Positions 15,490 through 21,922 of a DNA stretch of 21,922 bases are shown here, piece after piece (the first letter of the stretch is position 1; each line of letters opens with the position of its first letter). Source of the DNA: Pseudobdellovibrionaceae bacterium (GTDB lineage: Bacteria > Bdellovibrionota > Bdellovibrionia > Bdellovibrionales > Bdellovibrionaceae); assembly GCA_947374445.1 (NCBI GenBank), contig CANCBY010000020.1:1-21922 (forward strand), in the 5' to 3' direction. Made by a program: the position numbers and the translations under genes. Below the pieces are notes generated by a model. That model was not told the DNA's origin, searched no databases, and saw nothing but the letters and a program-made list of their open reading frames with translations.

Positions 15490-17038
15490 ATTTTTCTTCA
15501 AAAATCAAATTCAGTTTTCACTCATTTTAGCAGCTCTCATATTTTCGACCCACCTTATTGCGTTCTATTTTTCTCGACAAAAGACAATTGAAAATTCGCG
15601 TCAAGATGTACAGTCAGAACTTTTAGAAATTCAGGAACATCTCATCAGCGTGCTTTCTGTTATGGTTTTAGACACCAATTTAATCAATTCTGTTGAGCAA
15701 GCAAATTATGCCGAATCGATGAAAACCATTTCAAGCTACCAGGATGCAAAAATTGCCAGCGCTATCCGAATCCTAAAGATGGACAATCATATCTATGCCA
15801 ACTCTCAAGCCAACGGCGCCTTCGGACAGCTTGATAGCCTAAGTTCTTCTTTCCAAAACAAAAATGTTCACGAAAAATTTCAAACAGCGCTCGCAGAGCT
15901 AAATAACAAAGCCCATCTCTTTGCCCAGACTGAGTTGAACTCACTCAATGGACCTATTGGTAAAATTGTAATTGGTCAAAATATCGAAGAGTACTTTGAA
16001 GAACTCACTGCTCGATCAAATAGTTTTTCAATCAAATCAATCAAGTTTATATCTCAAGAGCCGAGTTTAAGCTCTTTTTCCGAAGTTGAATTCACACACT
16101 TCGATGGTCTCACCATCCCAAGTCAGTGGAAAATTCAAGCTCAAATTCCTGCATTAAATCAGCTACTGATATATTTTATTCTTCAAAATTTAATTCTCAC
16201 CGTAATCAGCATCACAATCTATTTGCTCTGGAAGAACTCGGCAGAAACAAACAAGCGACTCAGCCACGAACAGGCACTACGGGTCAGTTCGGCGCGCCTT
16301 GTGGCGCTTGGTGAAATGTCAGCGGGAATTGCTCATGAAATTAATAACCCTTTGGCAGTCATTCAAATGAGCGCCGATCAAATGCGAGGCCTGATACCTC
16401 GTTTTGAATTACCCCAAGAATTTGCAGAAAGGATTCAGCTTTCTCTGAGACGAATTGAACAAATGAGCCAGAGAATTATGTCGATCATCACTGGACTCAG
16501 ATCCTTTTCGCGAGATGGCTCGAAAGAAGCCATGCTGCCCGCAAGTCTTAAAAAAATTGTTACAGATACCTTGGAAATTTGCATGGCCAGACTTGAACAT
16601 CAAGAAGTTAAAATAAAACTCAATCTAGACACCCCCTTGGAGATGGTTCCCTGTCGGGCCATTCAGATCTCTCAGGTTATTCTCAATTTGATCAACAATG
16701 CCTATGATGCCGTCGAAGGTAAAAGTAACTCTTGGATTGCTATCGATCTTCATCAAAAAAACCATTTTGCAGAAATCTGGGTAACTGATTCAGGGCCAGG
16801 AATTGCTCCCGAAATTCGACAAAAAATTTTAGAACCTTTCTTTACTACAAAAGCTATCGGCAAAGGAACAGGGTTAGGATTGAGCATTGCCGTTGGCATT
16901 TTGCAAAGCCACGGCGGAACATTAGAGATCGATACTGAATGCCCAAACACCCGATTTGTTCTTAAAATTCCTTTAGAGACTCAAAAGAAATCGGAAATAC
17001 AATTATCGACCCTAAAGATCAAATCAGTAGTAGAGTAA
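15461..17038 (+). CDS. Sensor histidine kinase paired with a PhnD-like binding protein
   Basis: An inner-membrane kinase of about 525 residues. The ATG at 15461 is preferred; an in-frame TTG at 15437 adds 8 residues. AAAGGG lies about 12 bases before the ATG. TM1 is at about residues 17-37, a periplasmic sensor of about 190 residues follows, and TM2 is at about 233-257. The HisKA domain has His292 in GIAHEINNPLAVIQ. The HATPase domain has LNLINNAYDAVEG, then DSGPGIAPE and GKGTGLGLSIAVGI. The core resembles the kinase at 8.7 kb, though the sensor differs. The gene overlaps the binding-protein gene by 29 bases, so the two are translated together and the binding protein likely delivers the ligand signal. 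No response regulator is adjacent. It converges with the FAH gene, leaving only 4 bases. Confidence 0.9.
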   Translation: MIQYENWKTRFFFKNQIQFSLILAALIFSTHLIAFYFSRQKTIENSRQDVQSELLEIQEHLISVLSVMVLDTNLINSVEQANYAESMKTISSYQDAKIASAIRILKMDNHIYANSQANGAFGQLDSLSSSFQNKNVHEKFQTALAELNNKAHLFAQTELNSLNGPIGKIVIGQNIEEYFEELTARSNSFSIKSIKFISQEPSLSSFSEVEFTHFDGLTIPSQWKIQAQIPALNQLLIYFILQNLILTVISITIYLLWKNSAETNKRLSHEQALRVSSARLVALGEMSAGIAHEINNPLAVIQMSADQMRGLIPRFELPQEFAERIQLSLRRIEQMSQRIMSIITGLRSFSRDGSKEAMLPASLKKIVTDTLEICMARLEHQEVKIKLNLDTPLEMVPCRAIQISQVILNLINNAYDAVEGKSNSWIAIDLHQKNHFAEIWVTDSGPGIAPEIRQKILEPFFTTKAIGKGTGLGLSIAVGILQSHGGTLEIDTECPNTRFVLKIPLETQKKSEIQLSTLKIKSVVE

Positions 17039-17042
17039 AATT

Positions 17043-18050
17043 CTATAGAGCCTTGCTCACTTTTTGCGAGATGCGACCAAAAAGATCTTGCCCCTCTGAG
17101 TCCTCCATCCAAATCTCGACTCGATCGCCAACTTTCATAAATGGCGTTGTGATCTTTCCGTCTTTGATTTGTTCAAGAGTTCGCTTTTCCGCCAAACATC
17201 CTGACCCAACCGAAGAGTCTTCATTAGAAACAGTTCCACTGCCGATCAAAGTTCCAGCTGCTAAATTTCTGGTCTTCGCAGCATGCGCAATCAATTGGCC
17301 AAAGTGAAAATGCATTTCTTTCGCGTCAGGCCTTCCGAAAACTTCACCATTGAGATTGATCTTCAAAGGTAAATGAATGCGCCCTTGCTGATAAGCTTTT
17401 CCAAGCTCATCCACCGTCAGAGCCATCGGAGACAATGCAGAGGCCGGCTTGCTCTGAAAAAAACCAAAACCTTGAGCCAACTCACCTGGGATAAGCCCTC
17501 GCAATGAAACATCATTGATCAAACAAAATAGTTTGATATGCTCAAGCGCTTTTTCACTCGAGGTGCCCATCGGAACAAAATCAGTGATCACGGCCACTTC
17601 GGCCTCAAAGTCTGTTCCATGAGCAAAATCAATTTGAGGAATATCCTCTGTCGACGCTAAAAACCCCGCACACTCCCCTTGATACATCAAAGGAACCGTC
17701 GAGAGAGTCTCGGGCAATTCGGCATTGCGAGCTTTTCTAACGAGTTTAATATGATGAATAAATGCAGAGCCATCAGCAAACAAAAAAGTTCTCGGCAAAC
17801 AGGAATGAAGATCTGATGAATTCAAAGGCTGCCCATAACTCAAATCACTCTGAAGACTCTGAAAAATCTTTTCACAGCGCGAACTGACCTCAGTCCAATT
17901 TTCAAGTGCGCCACGCAAGCAGCTGACTTTAAGTTCAGGCGCTACTTCCGAGACTTTTACAAAACGCTTTTGATCGCGACTCACAACGATCAACTCGCCA
18001 TCTAGATTTTTTGAACTTTGAATAGAGGTTTTAAGCGATGCCAGTTTCAT
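17043..18050 (-). CDS. Fumarylacetoacetate hydrolase family protein
   Basis: A 335-residue member of the FAH family, the enzyme type that splits fumarylacetoacetate to fumarate and acetoacetate in the last step of tyrosine breakdown. The metal-binding region reads DFEAEVAVI, with acidic ligands, followed by FCLINDVSLRG and GFGFFQSKPASALSP. The C-terminal part has LIGSGTVSNEDSS and VGDRVEIWMED, typical of the fold. The length fits the bacterial fumarylacetoacetase-like branch. The neighbouring maiA gene, which makes the FAH substrate, supports this role, though the family also includes other hydrolases and decarboxylases. The start at 18050 is 5 bases after the upstream barrel gene, and its GAG-type ribosome site lies in that gene's last codons, so the two are co-translated. 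Confidence 0.87.
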   Translation of the reverse strand: MKLASLKTSIQSSKNLDGELIVVSRDQKRFVKVSEVAPELKVSCLRGALENWTEVSSRCEKIFQSLQSDLSYGQPLNSSDLHSCLPRTFLFADGSAFIHHIKLVRKARNAELPETLSTVPLMYQGECAGFLASTEDIPQIDFAHGTDFEAEVAVITDFVPMGTSSEKALEHIKLFCLINDVSLRGLIPGELAQGFGFFQSKPASALSPMALTVDELGKAYQQGRIHLPLKINLNGEVFGRPDAKEMHFHFGQLIAHAAKTRNLAAGTLIGSGTVSNEDSSVGSGCLAEKRTLEQIKDGKITTPFMKVGDRVEIWMEDSEGQDLFGRISQKVSKAL

Positions 18051-18055
18051 TTAAA

Positions 18056-18637
18056 TTACTCAAACGTGAACATGAAGTTTGCAACCACAGACTTGCCATC
18101 TTTTAAGCCCACAGCGGTGATTGAGTTGTCCTGAATATTTCCTGGTAGCATTTCGTAGTAAAACTGAGCTCCCATTTGTGGAGCAAATTTAAAACTCGCA
18201 CCCAATTGATATCCAACCATAGAAGATTTAACTCCATCGGTAGAACAAGTCGTGCCCGAAGGGCCCGAACAACTTTTTGATGCATTCAAAGCAAATACCG
18301 CTCCGCCAAAAACTCCGCCGTACTCAGCAAATTTGTACATCAGAGTCGCTGGAATATCGAAGTAAACCAAATTGAAATCGGTGTCTTGAGAGTTGGTCGT
18401 CACTGTGTAGTTTCTCTGAGAATACAAAAAGCCGCTGCGTAAAGCGATCGGCCCACTCAGATCAATAAATCCCAATACGCCCCCTTGAAATCCCACTTTG
18501 CCAGAAACACTTGATCCTGAAGTCGTACTTGCACGGTCAGCACTGTTAGTCAGAATACCAACCACCGCGGCAAAATCATTGGCAAACGCAGCAACTGAAA
18601 ATACTGTTACAAATACGAGGCTCAAAAGTTGGCGCAT
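18056..18637 (-). CDS. Small outer-membrane beta-barrel protein
   Basis: A 193-residue protein with a signal peptide cut after AAFA (about residue 19). The mature region is Gly-rich with alternating strand patterns (KVGFQGGVLGFIDL, ALRSGFLYSQRNYTV, YFDIPATLMYKFAEYGGVF, QFYYEML) and ends MFTFE, as in small PorT-like or OmpX-like eight-strand barrels. A Cys pair (SCSGPSGTTCS) could form a disulfide in an external loop. AAGGAG sits 6 bases before the ATG. It is the first gene of an operon with the FAH-family gene. Why a barrel is linked to tyrosine catabolism is unclear, and a channel role is only speculation. Confidence 0.75.
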   Translation of the reverse strand: MRQLLSLVFVTVFSVAAFANDFAAVVGILTNSADRASTTSGSSVSGKVGFQGGVLGFIDLSGPIALRSGFLYSQRNYTVTTNSQDTDFNLVYFDIPATLMYKFAEYGGVFGGAVFALNASKSCSGPSGTTCSTDGVKSSMVGYQLGASFKFAPQMGAQFYYEMLPGNIQDNSITAVGLKDGKSVVANFMFTFE

Positions 18638-18659
18638 AGTAGCTCCTTGAGTTAATGTT

Positions 18660-18670
18660 TGATCAGATCA
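18660..18670. promoter_or_regulatory. Short palindrome between divergent barrel-FAH operon and maiA
   Basis: TGATC-A-GATCA is a perfect 5-1-5 palindrome in the middle of the 56-base divergent gap. It falls inside a candidate maiA promoter (TTGAGT 18647-18652, 18 bases, TATTCC 18671-18676). It could be an operator, but an 11-base palindrome can arise by chance. Confidence 0.3.
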
Positions 18671-18693
18671 TATTCCTACTGAAGGTGAGTTCA

Positions 18694-19356
18694 ATGACGG
18701 ATTTAAAGCTTTATAATTATTTTCGCAGTTCGCCATCTTATCGGGTGAGAATAGCTCTGCATATCAAAAGCCTTGAGTTCAAATATATCCCTATTCACCT
18801 GCTTAATAATGGCGGAGAGCAAAACAGCGCGGACTATCAAAAAATCAATCCTGCTCGCGAGGTGCCTTCACTAGAGCACGAAGGTGCGCTCATCAGCCAA
18901 TCGGTGGCCATCATCGAATACTTGGATGAGGCCTTTCCAACTCCACCCCTCTATCCTAAGGAATTGCACCGACGAGCTCGCGTAAGACAGCTTTGCGAAA
19001 TTATCAATTGCACCCACCCTCTGCAAAATCTAAAGGTCCTTCAGTATTTAGAAAAAGACCTAGGGATTAATGCTGATCAAAAAAATAAATGGCTCTCGGA
19101 ATGGTTGCACCGAAGCTTTCAAGCCTATGAAGAAATCATTCGTCACACCGGTGGAATATTCTCGGTCGGAGACCAAGTCACGGCCGCTGATCTTTTTTTA
19201 ATTCCACAGATATTTTCGGCACAAAGATTTAATATTGATACAACTCAGTACAAATTGATTTCTAAAATAGAAGCTGCTTGCTTACAGGAAGAGGCCTTTA
19301 AGCAAGCCCATCCTCTTCGTCAAACAGACACGCCTATCGATATTCGCCAGAACTAG
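18694..19356 (+). CDS. maiA: Maleylacetoacetate isomerase (zeta-class GST)
   Basis: MaiA uses glutathione to isomerise maleylacetoacetate to fumarylacetoacetate, the step before FAH in tyrosine breakdown. The start is placed at ATG 18694 because AAGG (18682-18685) is 8 bases upstream; the upstream ATG at 18655 lies before that site. The 220-residue product has the N-terminal thioredoxin-like fold with the zeta signature SSPSYRVRIAL (residues 12-22), INPAREVPSLEHEGALISQSVAIIEYL for glutathione contact, and an all-helical C-terminal domain with VTAADLFLIPQIFSAQRF. The Cys often found in the signature (SSCS) is Pro here, as is tolerated in bacterial members. It is divergent from the FAH operon. 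Confidence 0.9.
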   Translation: MTDLKLYNYFRSSPSYRVRIALHIKSLEFKYIPIHLLNNGGEQNSADYQKINPAREVPSLEHEGALISQSVAIIEYLDEAFPTPPLYPKELHRRARVRQLCEIINCTHPLQNLKVLQYLEKDLGINADQKNKWLSEWLHRSFQAYEEIIRHTGGIFSVGDQVTAADLFLIPQIFSAQRFNIDTTQYKLISKIEAACLQEEAFKQAHPLRQTDTPIDIRQN

Positions 19357-20479
19357 GCTCAGCGTTTTTAATTAAAATTTTAATTTCAAGCAGATCACCA
19401 AAGGCTGTTTGAATGTCTTGCCCCGACAAATTGTGTTCTGATTCTGAGATGCAAGAGACCCAAAAAAGACTATTGCTCGAAGATTCAAATCGCAAAATAG
19501 ACCTTCGCAGATCATTCTCTTTTTCATGCTCCTTGACGGTGAATTTTTGCGAAAGATAAACATCCTCGGGAGCCAAAGTTAAATTGATCTCTTCTCGCGT
19601 GAGGCCACAAGCCACTTGCCCCGAAAGAGCTGCTTTTTCTGCAACTCTTCGTCCAACGATCGCACCTTGCAAATAAAATATTTCGATCTGTTCAGAGGAG
19701 AAAGCAAAAATCGAGGTCATATCCAAACCCGATAAAACTGTCAGTTGCAGCTTTTGAGACAAGGACTTTAACGGCACTTGCATTATCAGACCACCGTCAG
19801 ACAATATCGAGTCTCGAGCTTCTGCATGAGACCATCGACCACTGGGCTTCGACAAGCGAGGCCATTGGGACAAGAATGTTTGATAATCCAAATCCGCCTG
19901 GTGGCACATCGGAGCTAGATCTTCCCACGATATCCAACGCCGTTTGCCGGCAATTTCTGCTGAACATTTTAGTACGCCCTGAAGTGAATTTTTAGATCTC
20001 TCGCAAGCCTGAATAGCAAACTCAAAATATTCGCTATTTCGCGACTCACTCGACGCATTTTGAAGCCTCGTAATTTTCGAAATCGCCCCACGATAGCGGT
20101 GAACCACCTCTTCAGAGCAATACAATTTAGGATCAGTTATCAAGGGCAGTGCCTGAGAGGCCTTGGCTTGTTCCACAAGTAATGCGGCCGCTTGGCAATC
20201 TTTCTCGATTTGACGATAACTCACGGCCATAGGCTGCCCTGCGGAGTCTTGCATCTGACAACTTTGCGATCCATTGACACTTAAAATTCGAGCGCAGCTG
20301 CTGGTGACCAAAAGTGAGTCGTGCGCAGCCTGCGCCTTCTGGTATTCTAAAAAAGCCTGCTTGGTGGTATCCGAGCAAGCCTCACCTTGGGTGGAGGCTT
20401 CCGAATGAGGAGAGCTACAGCCAATAGCAAATGCCGCTGAGATAAAAATCAAATAAACTAAATAGACGACTCTGTTCAA
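19334..20479 (-). CDS. Predicted lipoprotein, unknown family
   Basis: The start is placed at TTG 20479, where AAGGA (20486-20490) lies 6 bases upstream. The ATG at 20539 would add 20 residues that spoil the signal sequence. The resulting 381-residue protein begins MNRVVYLVYLIFISAAFAIGC, a textbook lipoprotein signal with lipobox AIGC. The mature part is mainly helical and polar in its first 200 residues, with many Cys (in CSDTTKQ, SSCARIL, CQMQD, DCQAA, YCSEEV, ACERS, KCSAE, MCHQA) that may form disulfides. The last 170 residues are more beta-like. I recognise no family or motif. It converges with maiA, their 3' ends overlapping by 23 bases. Confidence 0.7.
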   Translation of the reverse strand: MNRVVYLVYLIFISAAFAIGCSSPHSEASTQGEACSDTTKQAFLEYQKAQAAHDSLLVTSSCARILSVNGSQSCQMQDSAGQPMAVSYRQIEKDCQAAALLVEQAKASQALPLITDPKLYCSEEVVHRYRGAISKITRLQNASSESRNSEYFEFAIQACERSKNSLQGVLKCSAEIAGKRRWISWEDLAPMCHQADLDYQTFLSQWPRLSKPSGRWSHAEARDSILSDGGLIMQVPLKSLSQKLQLTVLSGLDMTSIFAFSSEQIEIFYLQGAIVGRRVAEKAALSGQVACGLTREEINLTLAPEDVYLSQKFTVKEHEKENDLRRSILRFESSSNSLFWVSCISESEHNLSGQDIQTAFGDLLEIKILIKNAEPSSGEYR

Positions 20480-20624
20480 AAAATGTCCTTTTGGAGGGCA
20501 AAAATCTAGCGCGCTATACGCCAGACTTAAACTTGGCAAAAGACCTTATAGAGGAATACCCCTCAAAGCTAAACTGTCATGATTTTTGTCAGAGACTTTT
20601 TACAATGCAGAACCAGCAAAAAAA

Positions 20625-21503
20625 TTAGCTGTGACCAAAGAACAAAAAGTTCCACTTATCAATCACCGGGACCACCAAAAAAACAAGCATGCTCACGTTG
20701 GTCCACAAAAAGAACGCCAGCCAACGCTCGGTGCCCTTAGAACGAGAGTAACGCCAAAACTCCTGGAGCACCTTAAATGAGATCGGCAAAACGGCCAGTA
20801 AATACACCCAACTAGCATGTACAAACCACGGCGAGGCCATCGCCACAGCCACATAGGCAAGCGTGTAAATACCCATATGATGAATCGTTCTTTCGATCCC
20901 CAACGAAACCGGTAGCATCGGAAAGCCGCCCCTTGCGTAGTCTTCCTTGTACTTGATCGCCAGGGCCCAAAAGTGAGGCATCTGCCATAAAAACATGATT
21001 AGAAATAAGTAAACTGAATCTAAATTACCAATATTAGGATCATTGGCTGCATAGCCGATAGTCACAGGCAGAGCCCCGGGAATGGCCCCTGGAACAGCAC
21101 CAAAAACCCACTTAGGCTTCCAGATGTAAACGTAAATTCCGTTATAAAGAACAACCGTCACCCAGCCCAAAACACCGGCCATAAAGCTGGCCTCAAATAA
21201 CAGCGTTGAACCAGCAATTAGCATTGCCCATGAAAGAATCCCAGCAGCGGCCGGCTTTAATCGCCCCGAAGCAATGGGCCGATTTTTAGTGCGGTCCATG
21301 CGCTGATCGATTTTCCATTCTTGAACTTGATTCAAAGCTAAAGAGCCCGAACTCAAAAGATAAAGCCCGCCTAGCAAGGCAAGAGCGTGATTCCAATCGA
21401 AGGGAACTTCGATATGAAAGCTTGTCGCATAACCAGCAAGCCCAGAAAGGACTACAAAAACCACAATCCCAAACTTGGTCAGGTCAGCGTACAGCTTCCA
21501 CAT
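20625..21503 (-). CDS. ctaB: Heme O synthase (protoheme IX farnesyltransferase)
   Basis: CtaB (CyoE/COX10) is an inner-membrane prenyltransferase that adds a farnesyl group to heme B, giving heme O for terminal oxidases. The 292-residue protein shows the UbiA-superfamily signature LNQVQEWKIDQRMDRTKNRP at about residues 57-76, with Asp residues that bind Mg-pyrophosphate. About eight or nine hydrophobic helices cover the rest, and the second conserved region includes KYKEDYARGGFPMLPV near 190. The start is ATG 21503, with only a weak ribosome site. The gene lies 26 bases downstream of cytochrome oxidase subunit IV, so heme synthesis and oxidase structural genes are probably co-expressed. Confidence 0.93.
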   Translation of the reverse strand: MWKLYADLTKFGIVVFVVLSGLAGYATSFHIEVPFDWNHALALLGGLYLLSSGSLALNQVQEWKIDQRMDRTKNRPIASGRLKPAAAGILSWAMLIAGSTLLFEASFMAGVLGWVTVVLYNGIYVYIWKPKWVFGAVPGAIPGALPVTIGYAANDPNIGNLDSVYLFLIMFLWQMPHFWALAIKYKEDYARGGFPMLPVSLGIERTIHHMGIYTLAYVAVAMASPWFVHASWVYLLAVLPISFKVLQEFWRYSRSKGTERWLAFFLWTNVSMLVFLVVPVIDKWNFLFFGHS

Positions 21504-21529
21504 CTACTACAACACAATCTACAGCAGGC

Positions 21530-21844
21530 TTAAAGCGTGCTGACAAAATGAACACGAGTCCAAATATCTAGGGCGCAAAAGAAAAATAAAATTCCAAGAA
21601 ATATAAAGCCCAAAGAAAACACAATTCGGTTTTCTTTCACTTCATATTTCAAGCCCATGAAAAAACTCATGACCAAAAATGCTTTTATTCCAGCAATTAA
21701 AAAAGCAACCGGGGCTGCAAACACACCCAAGTGAATACGGGCAGCGGCCACAGTCAAAAATGTCAAAAGCAACAAAGCGCCGGCTGTCTTCGCTAAAATA
21801 CTTGCAGGAATAATATGATGTTCTTGTGAATTCTGATTCGCCAT
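21530..21844 (-). CDS. Cytochrome c oxidase subunit IV family protein
   Basis: A 104-residue small subunit of an aa3/caa3-type cytochrome c oxidase in the inner membrane. Three hydrophobic helices are seen at about residues 19-37, 43-62 and 74-95, with the family-like stretch IAGIKAFLVMSFFMGLKYE between helices 2 and 3. This matches the prokaryotic subunit IV family that stabilises subunits I and III. The ATG at 21844 is 3 bases after the stop of subunit III, whose last codons provide a GGTGG ribosome site, so the genes are translationally linked. ctaB follows. Confidence 0.85.
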   Translation of the reverse strand: MANQNSQEHHIIPASILAKTAGALLLLTFLTVAAARIHLGVFAAPVAFLIAGIKAFLVMSFFMGLKYEVKENRIVFSLGFIFLGILFFFCALDIWTRVHFVSTL

Positions 21845-21847
21845 AAA

Positions 21848-21922
21848 TTAGCCCACCAAATAAAGAAGAGGAAAAAGAAAGATCCACACCAAATCGACGA
21901 TATGCCAAAAAATTCCAACGCC
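21848..21922 (-). CDS. 3' end of cytochrome c oxidase subunit III
   Basis: The last 24 codons of a gene entering from the right edge encode FWHIVDLVWIFLFPLLYLVG and end in TAA at 21850-21848. This matches the last transmembrane helix of subunit III (the usual YWHFVDxVWxxLF motif). Its position before subunit IV and ctaB fits a standard caa3 oxidase operon read right to left. Confidence 0.85.
   Translation of the reverse strand, partial: GVGIFWHIVDLVWIFLFPLLYLVG

Noticed and set aside
1..21922. CRISPR arrays, insertion sequences, prophage or integrase genes
   Set aside because: No regularly spaced repeats, transposase motifs, terminal inverted repeats with target duplications or phage genes were seen. 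The tRNA-Ser is not flanked by a visible repeat of its 3' end or an integrase.

Overview
The window reads as chromosomal DNA of a Gram-negative delta-type bacterium, most likely a Bdellovibrionota (Bdellovibrio-like) relative. This is inferred from the mix of genes: tandem DUF3015 proteins, a long-form aromatic amino acid hydroxylase, a DUF4105/Lnb-type protein fused to a beta-barrel, many small outer-membrane barrels, orphan two-component proteins and a caa3-type oxidase cluster. No phage, insertion sequence, CRISPR array or rRNA is visible. The DNA is moderately AT-rich by eye and almost every stretch is coding.

Layout. Bases 1-197 hold the start of a secreted or lipoprotein gene on the minus strand. 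Next come hldD (LPS heptose) and a large aromatic amino acid hydroxylase in one operon, a LysM plus beta-barrel protein, and an orphan CheY-like receiver. Bases 4850-6119 are a loose region with two very small ORFs, a two-TM zinc-ribbon protein behind a perfect hairpin, and a decayed gene on the minus strand. Then follow mscL, a DUF481 outer-membrane protein and an OmpA-family protein, closed by a terminator-like hairpin. An orphan Cache-type histidine kinase precedes tRNA-Ser(GGA). On the minus strand lie two DUF3015 genes, the DUF4105 protein with a C-terminal barrel, and an overlapping alpha/beta-hydrolase lipoprotein. A PhnD-like binding protein and a second histidine kinase overlap on the plus strand. 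A fumarylacetoacetase-family gene with an upstream small barrel gene is divergent from maiA. An unrecognised lipoprotein follows, and the window ends in ctaB, cytochrome oxidase subunit IV and the tail of subunit III.

How the genes work together. Three proteins belong to phenylalanine/tyrosine catabolism (hydroxylase, FAH-family hydrolase, maleylacetoacetate isomerase), although the hydroxylase is about 14 kb from the other two. Many of the rest build or sense the envelope: hldD, the LysM-barrel and OmpA proteins, DUF481, mscL, the DUF4105 barrel and two membrane kinases. The binding protein plus kinase pair looks like a ligand-sensing module without a transporter. The minus-strand end is a respiratory oxidase locus.

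The signals most worth a second look are structural. The DUF4105 start codon sits in the loop of a perfect 13-bp inverted repeat. The binding-protein gene is cut off from its natural start by a nine-A tract. A decayed gene is hidden upstream of mscL. An 11-bp perfect hairpin abuts the start of the zinc-ribbon gene.
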